A stretch of DNA of 64,000 nucleotides from assembly GCA_028583405.1 (NCBI GenBank), contig JAPTMU010000110.1:528501-592500 (forward strand). Direction: 5' to 3'. The DNA is from Pogonophryne albipinna (Eukaryota > Chordata > Actinopteri > Perciformes > Artedidraconidae). Position 1 is the stretch's first letter. Each line of letters opens with the position of its first letter. Shown in pieces: positions 1 to 11,504 of this stretch. A program made the position numbers and the translations under genes. The notes under the pieces were generated by a model. The model had not been told where the DNA came from. It was given only the letters and a program-made list of their open reading frames with translations, and did not search any database.

Positions 1-80
1 AACACAGTTTCAACAAACTAACAAACTAGTGTCCTGACTGTCTCCTCAGCAGCTGTGATCACTTCACTGATTATAGGCTC

Positions 81-88
81 TATATATA
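81..88 (-). promoter_or_regulatory. TATA box, probably of an astacin copy left of the window
   Basis: Identical context to 7120-7127. The coding part it would serve is outside the window, so this is inferred from the tandem structure. Confidence 0.4.
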
Positions 89-348
89 AGCATTCAGCCT
101 GACCTGTAGAGGGCGCTGCAGTGGGTTTAAAGGGGCTAACACAGTATGATATCTATTCATAATGTATTGGTGTTATTTTTAGGCTTTTTCTTGACATATA
201 TTGCGCAATTGGGACTAATTATTAGGGTGTAGGTCAACAATTTGCAACAATATTTTTGACTCATCGCTTTTACGTAACATATTTATTTTCTCTTACCTTC
301 TTTGCAAAGAACCTGGTATTTTCTGTTATTCATTACCTAAGTCACATG

Positions 349-560
349 TGTCAAACTCAAGGCCCGGGGGCCAAATCAGGCCCTTGGTGGATTTAATTTC
401 GGCCCGCAGGATAATTTCTAATTCCTATTAGATCTGGCCTGCCGGTATATTGCACGCACACCTTCACTCCATCCTGAGGGTCTCCTCAGCTCAGAGCCTG
501 AGCCCAAACATTGATGAACTTGCACCCAAGATGAGATGCCAAGTATCTGAACTACCATCA
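349..560 (+). mobile_element. hAT transposon remnant (GTF2IRD2-like transposase tail)
   Basis: 349 onward has the hAT-type end GTGTCAAACTCAAGGCCCG followed by GGCC-rich subterminal sequence. Soon after, 463-560 encodes a peptide (HSILRVSSAQSLSPNIDELA) resembling the C-terminal tail of transposases related to GTF2IRD2. End and tail lie close together, so this is an internally deleted derivative. Copy B holds the same piece at 7388-7599. Confidence 0.6.
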
Positions 561-1360
561 CAGAGCAGCACACTGAGTTTCATGGATGTTTCCTTCTGCA
601 CTTTTTTTTCTTGCGACAACAGGACATGTTTGGTTTTCTCTTTGAGGGAAATAGTTTTTTTGAAACTGTTGTTGGCCTGTGGAAAAATGTCATAAGAAAA
701 GCTGCAGATAGAGACATTGAGACATTTAACATTTACGCTAGAATATGTAAAGCAGGATCTACATCATAGTCTATCGTTTCTGGCAGGTAAATGAAGTGAT
801 GGTATAAGAAGTGTTTAGAGTCGGCGAGGTCCTGATAATTTATTCCGGGAAATTATTCTGACCTACTAATTGACCTGACCGAAGTTATTGAGTCTATGTA
901 AGTTTACTGCTTGGCTCAGATCCACCAAGGTCAGCAAGATCTCACCTCTATTAACTCCCCGAAGAACCAGGTTCAATGAACTGCTGTTTCTATTCAGACA
1001 ACTCTTTTTAATCTGTTTAAGGGATCCCGAAGGATTTTGATTTCAGTAAATGAGGTGTGTTCCTACCTAAATGTGAGTGTGGCAGGGTGCAGTCTTACCT
1101 TTGAAGCAGGAGAGGAGAGCACAGATGTTCTTTTAGTTGTCCCAGTCCAAAAGGTGAGATCAGTTTATTTGAAGAAAAATAGGTCCAAACTAATACAGGG
1201 TTTTTACCTTCTGTCTTTAACACATTATAATCATACGAAACATATCATGCTGGGGTTATATTTTTATCTAAAACCTTAATTCATATTTCTCCCATTAAAG
1301 TCTTCTGACGAAATTCAAAAAGAATTTCCTCGTGATGGTGTAGGTTTTCTAATTAGATCT

Positions 1361-1575
1361 AACATCCTGATACATTTAATAATGTCTTCCAGGCAGGGCT
1401 AACTAAAATCATTAGTTCTAAGATCCTGTACGTTTAATAACGTCTTCCAGGCAGAGCTAACTAAAATCATTAGTTCTAAGATCCTGTACGTTTAATAACG
1501 TCTTCCAGGCAGAGCTAACTAAAATCATTAGTTCTAAGATCCTGTATGTTTAATAACGTCTTCCAGGCAGAGAGA
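1361..1575. repeat. 58-bp minisatellite, about 3.7 units (copy A)
   Basis: Four successive units contain GATCCTG, TTTAATAACGTCTTCCAGG and CTAACTAAAATCATTAG at a 58-bp period. The first unit is the most diverged. It lies in the 3' flank of the astacin gene and is not coding. Confidence 0.85.
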
Positions 1576-2052
1576 ACCTTACCGAGAACTATTTACCCAG
1601 CTCTGCTCACCCTCTCTTAACCCGTGGCTTTATGCTCTACAACCGGATAGAAAACCCCCCAAAACACCTCCTTTACGCCCATATTTGTAAAACTGGGCCT
1701 GGCCTCTGATGTATAGGGTTTGCAAAATATTATCCTCGGCTATGACATAACCACCCATTAAAGGCCTCAGTGTGTTTCTCCTTAAGGCAAGAGCCCCCCT
1801 CCCTGTGTATTCCTGTGAGAAAAAAGGAGAAGAAACCGCCCTCTTCCTTATCAGTGACACCCATAAATCATAGACCTTACACACTCAACTTAAACAAACC
1901 ACTTTGTTTTTTACTGCAAATATAGAAAACATAACAGATGAAACATTTTCATTGTGAGTTATACAAGAATATAATTGATTATACTTGATTATAATTAACT
2001 TTCGTTTTAAGTACATCACCCTACTATGAAGCTCTCAACAGAAGCTTTAGTG

Positions 2053-2957
2053 CAGGGGTTCCCAAACTTTTCAGCCCGCGACCCCCGGAAGAACAGTGCT
2101 AGTGACTGTAGGAGCAAACACAGTAGTGGTGGCTTAAAGCCCACCTCCGCTCCGCGCCGTCCGTTAGATGAGCCTGGTCAGATTTAATAAAATAAGTTCA
2201 AAACACCGGCATAAAAGTTATAACAATAATCTGATTTTAATGGTAAAAAACACAATACGAAATACAGAGTGCCCTGTAACAGAGCCCTCCGGGCTCCCCG
2301 CTCTCCTGCCGTGCGATACAGATATCGGGACCAGCCAGTCAGAAACAGGGGGCCTTTTGCATGAATAAACAACAGTATATATAGACATATTTGGGGCGGA
2401 GATGTGTGTCGGCTCTTCCGTCCCATTTTACTCCTAAACGAATCAGAGAGTCCGTGGGGAGGAGTTGCGTCGGCTGCTCGCTCCCCTAGGTGTTCTTACT
2501 GGTTGGATTCACTTCGGGTCGGGCCCAATACAGCCAATCAGAGTTCTGGGAAAAAGTATTTTACTTCTGAACCGAGCGTGAGAGCCTCGGAAGTAAACAA
2601 GGACAGAGTCAATCTTTATCTTGCACCTGTATTCACTCCTTTACCTTCCCAAGGAATATTTCACACAAACTATTCTTTCCCAGACAATCAAACATTGTAC
2701 ACAGATATATTGGTGCTTGAGATTATATTGGCCCCAGAAAGAACCTTGAAAAGAATATGTGTGTGTGCTGGTGGGAGGAGGTGTATGTGTGTGTAGCAGG
2801 GTATCTGGGTCAGTGAGTGTAAGTGAGAAGGTTATATATATAGGATTACTTAAAACAGTCCAAAATAATACATGTTTACTTCAATACAGTTCAAGATAAT
2901 ACCTGTTTACTTTAATACAGTTTAGAACAATATCTGTTTACTTTATGACTGGCGACC
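2053..2957. mobile_element. hAT-like element (copy A)
   Basis: The left end CAGGGGTTCCCAAACTTTT, with GCGACCCC close by, is a typical hAT-type terminus. GGCGACCCC near 2950 may be the opposite side. No intact transposase is visible. Near 2870-2945 there are about three diverged units of a 34-bp repeat (TACAGTT...TTTACTT). The same element is at 9090-9994 in copy B. Confidence 0.5.
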
Positions 2958-3949
2958 CCTTCAGGCGATTTGTAATCCGTTCTAGAAAACGATGTGTTTT
3001 TAGGATTTCAAGAAGCGTATAGAACAAACAATAGATGTATTTTATGAACAATTATCCAAGCTGGAAGTAGATTTAAATGTTTTAGGAGTGAGAGAGATTA
3101 TTATCTAGTATATGCATCCGATGAAGCATTGCATTAAGTCTGTTGATGAGAGGCTGTTGCTGGGGCTGCATAAACTTTTTATTTTAAATTTAAAAAAAAA
3201 GTGTTTTGTAGGCAGACCATGCAGGCCAGCCCGATGGTCACCAAGGTTCATGTTTTAATAGCATTTTTACAAAAAAAGCCCAGGCGAGCCCAACATGTGA
3301 AAAAATGGCTTAAGTGTACAGTACACAGGCTGTGCTTTTAGCTCCTCCTACAACACACACGGTTGTCAGATACAATCAGAGCCTACTGTTAGCACTTCAT
3401 TGTTTATTTGAATATATTGTGGCGATACCAACGAGGGTTAGAAAACTGTTTAAGGTACAACAAATGTTGGCATTTTAGCTCTGGATATTACTTACTTGGG
3501 TAAAAGAAAAAACATTAAGTGGCCTTTCCAGTAGTGACCCCAATTTGGTTTCAATTAGATGAATTGATCACATTTTCTGAAAATATAAAAAAAGGTTTTC
3601 ACAAGAAAGAAGTTTTGATGTTTTTATTTCAGTGTCTTTCAAAGATGAAGAAATTAAACACTTTCAAATTGTTACTTCTGATCACAGAGCGGTATATTAA
3701 CCATTATAAAAATAAACAATATGCATTAGGGCTTGTAGGTATACGTTTTCAATAAAAGGAAAGAGCAAACTGGGTAGGATTTTCAAAAACTTTATTAATC
3801 TCATGGTTAATGTCAGTTAACATCAGCGTGGCTCAGTGCGTCCCTCCTCATGTCTGAGTCAAGTTTGAATACTTTGCATGAACTGAAAACTGTACTTCAG
3901 TTTTGATTATGCATGCGTCTGTAATATATGTTGACAGTAGCGCAGTTGG

Positions 3950-6900
3950 TTAGTCGTTACCACAGTGGTAGAGTGAGTTCAGCCTCAGTACATCCAGCTC
4001 ACTGAGGTGTGACCTTTGACCTATCTGCACCCCGCTACTCTTCGACAACACCGTCGGACTGCCATCTTGACTGAAGTAATACCTGAAACAAAAGATCATT
4101 TACTAAATAGTTGTGTAGGATTATCACATACAGTTCTTCCCAAGTTAGAATTCATTCATCCTGTGTTGGTATTATTATTCGTTTTTTGTTTTAAATGTTA
4201 TGCAGGGGAAGAAATACACGAGGATGGGTTCAGACTTACTCTCCGTAGTGCATGATGGAGTTGAGGTCATACGGCAGGTTCTGAGTGTCTCCTTGTTTCA
4301 CCTCGAAGTTGCTTCGTTTCCCTTTTTAAAATCAGGAATTATTCATTACACCTTGATTTCTGCAGAACATGGAGTTGGTTTGTTCTAATCATCCTAAGCT
4401 ACAGCACCATTTTATGTTTTATTTCTGTGCCTTTAAGGATTTGTATCATCTAAAATAAAACATTAAAACCTTACAATGTACTTCTACATCGAATTGCCCC
4501 AAAAATACATATGCAGTTTAAAATATGCGAAATGGAAAAACTATTCATCGTGTTTTCTTAATGCAGGATAATGTCTCCCAGCCAGGTGTTCACCTGGCAT
4601 GATGTTGCTCCACTCCACAGAGATGTACTGGTCGCGGTCCCTGCGGTTGTGTTCGTGGTGCAGACCCAGAGCATGGATGATCTCATGGCAAACATTACCC
4701 ACAGAGCACGAGGGGGCGGAGTACAGCAGTCTGGGCTCCTCCTACACATCCAACGTAGGACGAACAGCTGCAGAGACAAGAAAAGGCATTTACTCTCCTA
4801 CTTCTGGTAACATAAAGCCATGCAGAAAGAAACTTTTAAAACCAAATGTATCCACGTGTTGCTGCAGTATAGAGAGTCGAAGTCCCTCCCTTTCCGGGGG
4901 ACCTCCATGGGACCTTATTTCTGAGAGTTATTTGCACAATTTTCACCCCAAGAAAATCTATCTTCCCAGTTATCATTGGAACTATATCCACTGGAGAAAC
5001 TCCCTGAAATAAATACAAATAAATAACCTTCAGTCGAGGCTATTTATACGAGAGCAACACTTGTATTTTAACTTCTAATACTTAAAAAAACAAAAGAGTT
5101 TGCCTTCATTTGCTGCCTTATGTGAAAAGAAAAAAATATATGGAAGGTGTTCACAAGTGTTATTACTACTAGATAGTTATGAGTGTAGACACAAATCAAA
5201 ATACCTCTAGACAAGAGAAATAATAATAGTTTTGGGTTGAATAGTAACATCTCTCACCCTTTGCCATTGCGGAACTCGATGTAGTTCAGCTCTGTGGTGT
5301 GAGGCGTGAAGCGAATGCAGGTGACGTCTGAGATCATCTTGAAGGCAGCGTGGATGTCAAACGCTCGATCAGCTGTTGGAATGAAAACATAACAGTTGCT
5401 AATCACTTGTTGCTAATGAGTCAAACATTAGCGCGGGTTAATAAAGAATCCACCCACTGAGTTCCTGACTGATGGTGTACGGCATGACGGCGTCCGACCA
5501 CAGGTTCTGCACGGCATTCCTGTCCTCCTGAAAATATAAACCGCAACAACGGTTCGGTTTTATCACCACACTTTCATGGATTTATAAATCTGGTTGTTCA
5601 TCGTCTTAATTTACCAGTTTTGAGCCCAATTTCCATCAACAATTGCAGACTTTTGCAGACTTAATTTTACAACTTAAAAGGTGGGGTTGTAGGTAAAGTC
5701 TTTAGTCTTATACATCCATGGGTAAAGTACACAGCTGGAAAAAATCTGCCTCTTCCTTCAGACTTCCTCACAGAGCCCCTCCTCCAACACACACATGACC
5801 AATGAGAGCACGAGATGAGTTTGTGCACAGATGGAAGGCTGACAGGCAGGTAGGCCATCCAGTTACTTTAGCCGGGCCGGCTCAGATTGGTCGTGTTTTT
5901 TACAGCGCCACGGCTTCCACAGATGATATTTTTTTGATGGATTTATTGTCAAAGCATTTAATGTATTCATTGCTATCGGGATGTTAAGATCATTCCATGG
6001 AATATAACAAAAAGTGTTTCTGAAGTGAATTACAAAAAGTGTTTCTGAAGTGAATTACCTACCCCACCTTTAAGGTCTTCCTGACTTAAAAAAAGCATTA
6101 TTATTATTATTTGTAATAATTCTAAGAAGTAGTCGGGGAGGGGAGTAGTGGTGGCAAAGGTAGAATTGGTATTAGTTTAAATATTTGTAGTTTAATGCAT
6201 TTGTTTTATTAATTTCCCCTTCAATGCTTTCCCTTAGTGTGCCGGCTCGCCCCTTGGTGCTCAGGAGTCTTTATTCTTTGTTTTGCAATATTAAAAACAG
6301 TTGGCCAGGAATGTCATTGCATCCTAAAGAAATGTGGGAAATAAAAGTTGTCCTTCTTACCGGGATCAAAATGTCTCCCTCTAGGACAAACGTGTCATCT
6401 TCAAGCCCTACGACGTGATAAAACGAGTCACTGTACATTGCATCTATGAAATACTATATTTGTTTTACACATGTATTCAAAGTTTACCTTCTAGAGTTTC
6501 TGAACTGGATCGCTGTGGCTCTAGCATTGAAACCAACACACCTAGAGAAATCTGAGGGTTAAATCAAATCATTTTAAAACACGACATTCAATATCTGATA
6601 AACGTACCTGTTGCAGGATGAGTCATATTCTGGGTGCCATTTAAGGGAATGACACTACCTGTACATTAAATATTAAGTGAAACATAGTTTAAAACAAATA
6701 GAGATAAAAACAGAATGTTCAGTTTGTATAAAATTACAGTTTACCTTGTTTTTGCACATCTGACATCGTAGTAACATTGTCTACAAAAACAAGGAATTCC
6801 TCGTTAATAATTTCTATATTTGATCAAATGCTTTAAAAAAAACATTAATCAATTGAACACCAACCTGTTGCATGACTGGTATCCTCCTGTGTTGCATTTA

Positions 6901-7034
6901 TAGGGACACCACCAACGACTGCATGAAAAGAAAGAGTGAATAATCATTATTATTATTATTATTAGGCACAATTTGTACTTTTGAATGCTTACATTCTTAC
7001 CTGAAAGCATGCAGATGAAGACCAGAAGCCACAT
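3950..7034 (-). CDS. Astacin-family zinc metallopeptidase (hatching-enzyme-like), 11 exons, frameshift in exon 9
   Basis: Secreted zinc endopeptidase of the astacin (M12A) family. Exons by splice signals and phase, in gene order: 7034-7001, 6918-6865, 6780-6745, 6658-6608, 6541-6488, 6407-6361, 5527-5458, 5372-5258, 4767-4594, 4321-4240, 4082-3950. Exon 1 encodes a signal peptide (MWLLVFICMLSG). Exons 2-5 are short, nearly all multiples of three, and give a low-complexity propeptide. Exon 6 ends the propeptide (LEGDILIP), and exon 7 starts the mature enzyme at EDRNAVQNLW. Exon 9 has the zinc site HEIIHALGLHHEH, exon 10 the Met-turn SIMHYGE, and exon 11 the C-terminus ending LNSLYHCGND. The model totals 850 nt, one more than 849 (282 codons plus stop). 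The surplus base is in exon 9, before the zinc site, and would stop translation unless it is a sequencing error. The extra N-terminal cysteine pair of six-cysteine fish astacins is not seen. Family certain; subfamily (hatching enzyme or another) uncertain. Confidence 0.85.
5678..6069. mobile_element. TTAA-flanked MITE in an astacin intron
   Basis: Both ends read AAGGTGGGG in inverted orientation, with TTAA at 5674-5677 and 6070-6073. The interior matches, in reverse complement, the MITE at 37762-38025, for example around the GGAGGAGGGGCTCTG and CATTGGTCATGTG blocks. Near 6007-6057 a 26-bp stretch is directly repeated. It sits in the intron between exons 6 and 7 of the astacin gene. TTAA duplication fits piggyBac-like or Kolobok-like elements. 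Confidence 0.7.
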
Positions 7035-7119
7035 AGTGCAACACAGTTTCAACAAACTAACAAACTAGTGTCCTGACTGTCTCCTCAGCAGCTGTGATCA
7101 CTTCACTGATTATAGGCTC

Positions 7120-7127
7120 TATATATA
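7120..7127 (-). promoter_or_regulatory. TATA box of astacin copy A
   Basis: On the minus strand the sequence reads GCTTATATATAGAG about 90 bases upstream of the start codon at 7034, a sensible place for a TATA box with a short 5' leader. The same motif is at 81-88, where it would serve a copy lying left of the window. Confidence 0.5.
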
Positions 7128-7387
7128 AGCATTCAGCCTGACCTGTAGAGGGCGCTGCAGTGGGTTTAAAGGGGCTAACACAGTATGATATCTATTCATA
7201 ATGTATTGGTGTTATTTTTAGGCTTTTTCTTGACATATATTGCGCAATTGGGACTAATTATTAGGGTGTAGGTCAACAATTTGCAACAATATTTTTGACT
7301 CATCGCTTTTACGTAACATATTTATTTTCTCTTACCTTCTTTGCAAAGAACCTGGTATTTTCTGTTATTCATTACCTAAGTCACATG

Positions 7388-7599
7388 TGTCAAACTCAAG
7401 GCCCGGGGGCCAAATCAGGCCCTTGGTGGATTTAATTTCGGCCCGCAGGATAATTTCTAATTCCTATTAGATCTGGCCTGCCGGTATATTGCACGCACAC
7501 CTTCACTCCATCCTGAGGGTCTCCTCAGCTCAGAGCCTGAGCCCAAACATTGATGAACTTGCACCCAAGATGAGATGCCAAGTATCTGAACTACCATCA
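7388..7599 (+). mobile_element. hAT remnant, duplicate of 349-560
   Basis: Copy B counterpart of the element at 349-560, carried along by the tandem duplication rather than separately inserted. Confidence 0.6.
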
Positions 7600-8399
7600 C
7601 AGAGCAGCACACTGAGTTTCATGGATGTTTCCTTCTGCACTTTTTTTTCTTGCGACAACAGGACATGTTTGGTTTTCTCTTTGAGGGAAATAGTTTTTTT
7701 GAAACTGTTGTTGGCCTGTGGAAAAATGTCATAAGAAAAGCTGCAGATAGAGACATTGAGACATTTAACATTTACGCTAGAATATGTAAAGCAGGATCTA
7801 CATCATAGTCTATCGTTTCTGGCAGGTAAATGAAGTGATGGTATAAGAAGTGTTTAGAGTCGGCGAGGTCCTGATAATTTATTCCGGGAAATTATTCTGA
7901 CCTACTAATTGACCTGACCGAAGTTATTGAGTCTATGTAAGTTTACTGCTTGGCTCAGATCCACCAAGGTCAGCAAGATCTCACCTCTATTAACTCCCCG
8001 AAGAACCAGGTTCAATGAACTGCTGTTTCTATTCAGACAACTCTTTTTAATCTGTTTAAGGGATCCCGAAGGATTTTGATTTCAGTAAATGAGGTGTGTT
8101 CCTACCTAAATGTGAGTGTGGCAGGGTGCAGTCTTACCTTTGAAGCAGGAGAGGAGAGCACAGATGTTCTTTTAGTTGTCCCAGTCCAAAAGGTGAGATC
8201 AGTTTATTTGAAGAAAAATAGGTCCAAACTAATACAGGGTTTTTACCTTCTGTCTTTAACACATTATAATCATACGAAACATATCATGCTGGGGTTATAT
8301 TTTTATCTAAAACCTTAATTCATATTTCTCCCATTAAAGTCTTCTGACGAAATTCAAAAAGAATTTCCTCGTGATGGTGTAGGTTTTCTAATTAGATCT

Positions 8400-8612
8400 A
8401 ACATCCTGATACATTTAATAATGTCTTCCAGGCAGGGCTAACTAAAATCATTAGTTCTAAGATCCTGTACGTTTAATAACGTCTTCCAGGCAGAGCTAAC
8501 TAAAATCATTAGTTCTAAGATCCTGTACGTTTAATAACGTCTTCCAGGCAGAGCTAACTAAAATCATTAGTTCTAAGATCCTGTATGTTTAATAACGTCT
8601 TCCAGGCAGAGA
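8400..8612. repeat. 58-bp minisatellite (copy B)
   Basis: Counterpart of 1361-1575 with the same unit number. The array is two bases shorter at its right edge. Confidence 0.85.
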
Positions 8613-9089
8613 ACCTTACCGAGAACTATTTACCCAGCTCTGCTCACCCTCTCTTAACCCGTGGCTTTATGCTCTACAACCGGATAGAAAACCCCCCAAA
8701 ACACCTCCTTTACGCCCATATTTGTAAAACTGGGCCTGGCCTCTGATGTATAGGGTTTGCAAAATATTATCCTCGGCTATGACATAACCACCCATTAAAG
8801 GCCTCAGTGTGTTTCTCCTTAAGGCAAGAGCCCCCCTCCCTGTGTATTCCTGTGAGAAAAAAGGAGAAGAAACCGCCCTCTTCCTTATCAGTGACACCCA
8901 TAAATCATAGACCTTACACACTCAACTTAAACAAACCACTTTGTTTTTTACTGCAAATATAGAAAACATAACAGATGAAACATTTTCATTGTGAGTTATA
9001 CAAGAATATAATTGATTATACTTGATTATAATTAACTTTCGTTTTAAGTACATCACCCTACTATGAAGCTCTCAACAGAAGCTTTAGTG

Positions 9090-9994
9090 CAGGGGTTCCC
9101 AAACTTTTCAGCCCGCGACCCCCGGAAGAACAGTGCTAGTGACTGTAGGAGCAAACACAGTAGTGGTGGCTTAAAGCCCACCTCCGCTCCGCGCCGTCCG
9201 TTAGATGAGCCTGGTCAGATTTAATAAAATAAGTTCAAAACACCGGCATAAAAGTTATAACAATAATCTGATTTTAATGGTAAAAAACACAATACGAAAT
9301 ACAGAGTGCCCTGTAACAGAGCCCTCCGGGCTCCCCGCTCTCCTGCCGTGCGATACAGATATCGGGACCAGCCAGTCAGAAACAGGGGGCCTTTTGCATG
9401 AATAAACAACAGTATATATAGACATATTTGGGGCGGAGATGTGTGTCGGCTCTTCCGTCCCATTTTACTCCTAAACGAATCAGAGAGTCCGTGGGGAGGA
9501 GTTGCGTCGGCTGCTCGCTCCCCTAGGTGTTCTTACTGGTTGGATTCACTTCGGGTCGGGCCCAATACAGCCAATCAGAGTTCTGGGAAAAAGTATTTTA
9601 CTTCTGAACCGAGCGTGAGAGCCTCGGAAGTAAACAAGGACAGAGTCAATCTTTATCTTGCACCTGTATTCACTCCTTTACCTTCCCAAGGAATATTTCA
9701 CACAAACTATTCTTTCCCAGACAATCAAACATTGTACACAGATATATTGGTGCTTGAGATTATATTGGCCCCAGAAAGAACCTTGAAAAGAATATGTGTG
9801 TGTGCTGGTGGGAGGAGGTGTATGTGTGTGTAGCAGGGTATCTGGGTCAGTGAGTGTAAGTGAGAAGGTTATATATATAGGATTACTTAAAACAGTCCAA
9901 AATAATACATGTTTACTTCAATACAGTTCAAGATAATACCTGTTTACTTTAATACAGTTTAGAACAATATCTGTTTACTTTATGACTGGCGACC
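9090..9994. mobile_element. hAT-like element (copy B)
   Basis: Tandem-duplicate counterpart of 2053-2957, starting with the same CAGGGGTTCCCAAAC end. Confidence 0.5.
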
Positions 9995-10987
9995 CCTTCA
10001 GGCGATTTGTAATCCGTTCTGGAAAACGATGTGTTTTTAGGATTTCAAGAAGCGTATAGAACAAACAATGGATGTATTTTATGAACAATTATCCAAGCTG
10101 GAAGTAGATTTAGATGTTTTAGTAGTGAGAGAGATTATTATCTAGTATATGCATCCGATGAAGCATTGCATGAAGTCTGTTGATGAGAGGCTGTTGCTGG
10201 GGCTGCATAAACTTTTTATTTTAGATTTAAAATAAAAAGTGTTTTGTAGGCAGACCATGCAGGCCAGCCCGATGGTCACCAAGGTTCATATTTTAATAGC
10301 ATTTTTACAAAAAAAGCCCAGGAGAGCCCAACATGTGAAAAAATGGCTTAAGTGTACAGTACACAGGCTGTGCTTTTAGCTCCTCCTACAACACACACGG
10401 TTGTCAGATACAATCAGAGCCTACTGTTAGCACTTCATTGTTTATTTGAATATATTGTGGCGATACCAACGAGGGTTAGAAAACTGTTTAAGGTACAACA
10501 AATGTTGGCATTTTAGCTCTGGATATTACTTACTTGGGTAAAAGAAAAAACATTAAGTGGCCTTTCCAGTAGTGACCCCAATTTGGTTTCAATTAGATGA
10601 ATTGATCACATTTTCTGAAAATATAAAAAAAGGTTTTCACAAGAAAGAAGTTTTGATGTTTTTATTTCAGTGTCTTTCAAAGATGAAGAAATTAAACACT
10701 TTCAAATTGTTACTTCTGATCACAGAGCGGTATATTAACCATTATAAAAATAAACAATATGCATTAGGGCTTGTAGGTATACGTTTTCAATAAAAGGAAA
10801 GAGCAAGCGGGGTAGGATTTTCAAAAACGTTATTAATCTCATGGTTAATGTCAGTTAACATCAGCGTGGCTCAGTGCGTCCCTCCTCATGTCTGAGTCAA
10901 GTTTGAATACTTTGCATGAACTGAAAACTGTACTTCAGTTTTGATTATGCATGCGTCTGCAATATATTTTGACAGTAGCGTAGTTGG

Positions 10988-11261
10988 TTAGTCGTTACCA
11001 CAGTGGTAGAGTGAGTTCAGCCTCAGTACATCCAGCTCACTGAGGTGTGACCTTTGACCTATCTGCACCCCGCTACTCTTCGACAACACCGTCGGACTGC
11101 CATCTTGACTGAAGTAATACCTGAAACAAAAGATCATTTACTAAATAGTTGTGTAGGAGTATCACATGCAGTTCTTCCCAAGTTATAGTTACAGAGATGT
11201 ACTGGTCGCGGTCCCTGCGGTTGTGTTCGTGGTGCAGACCCAGAGCATGGATGATCTCATG
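10988..11261 (-). pseudogene. Astacin gene remnant (copy B): last exon plus zinc-site scrap
   Basis: 10988-11120 matches the terminal exon of the copy A gene and still encodes the C-terminus. Exon 10, with the Met-turn, is deleted. About 11187-11261 is a piece of exon 9 that keeps HEIIHALGLHHEH (11223-11261) and the following acidic-basic stretch, but lacks both natural exon ends. Upstream, in the gene's sense, is an unrelated inverted fragment where exons 1-8 should be. It has no signal peptide, propeptide or Met-turn, so it is a dead fragment. The zinc motif makes a short open frame (11073-11288) that could mislead automatic annotation. Confidence 0.9.
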
Positions 11262-11262
11262 G

Positions 11263-11470
11263 CAGTAGGCTCTGATTGTATCTGACAACCGTGTGTGTTG
11301 TAGGAGGAGCTAAAAACACAGCCTGTGTACTGTACACTTAAGCCATTTTTTCACATGTTGGTCTCGTCTGGGCTTTTTTTGTAAACATGCTATTAAAACA
11401 TAAACCTTGGTGACCATCGGGCTGGCCTGCATGGTCTGCCTACAAAACAATTTTTATTTTAAATAAAAAA
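11263..11470. repeat. Inverted fragment of the duplicated unit
   Basis: After the zinc-site scrap, the sequence continues as the reverse complement of about 3190-3390 of copy A (about 10230-10430 of copy B), including the GTACTGTACACTTAAGCC and GACCATGCAGGCC blocks. It marks a rearrangement joint at the end of the tandem array. Confidence 0.85.
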
Positions 11471-11504
11471 AAAATATTATGCATGGATTGGATGCATATA
11501 GGGG

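Larger units (their letters stand above)
1..7039. repeat. Tandem duplication, copy A (about 7.04 kb)
   Basis: Position 1 matches position 7040, and the match continues with a constant offset of 7037-7039 for about 4.1 kb with only scattered differences, such as a 2-bp indel near 1574/8611. The copies look very similar, so the duplication is recent. Copy A is the fuller unit and holds the whole minus-strand astacin gene. Its right edge lies five bases upstream of that gene's start codon. Because the window begins at the homologous base, the first 100 bases probably are the 5' flank of another astacin copy to the left. Confidence 0.93.
7040..11262. repeat. Tandem duplication, copy B (truncated)
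   Basis: Collinear with 1-4150 up to about 11185. It then skips the sequence matching about 4150-4618, including astacin exon 10, and picks up a 75-bp piece of exon 9. At about 11262 homology to copy A stops and an inverted fragment begins. The intron-rich 5' half of the unit (about 4690-7039 in copy A) is missing, so copy B cannot encode an astacin. Confidence 0.9.

Noticed and set aside
2404..2796. 130-codon frame (duplicate at 9441-9833)
   Set aside because: Lies inside a hAT-like repeat, no known domain, and exists twice only because of the tandem duplication.
11073..11288. Short frame with an intact HEIIHALGLHHEH motif as a functional mini-protease
   Set aside because: It lacks signal peptide, propeptide, Met-turn and natural exon borders. 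It is a duplicated gene scrap.
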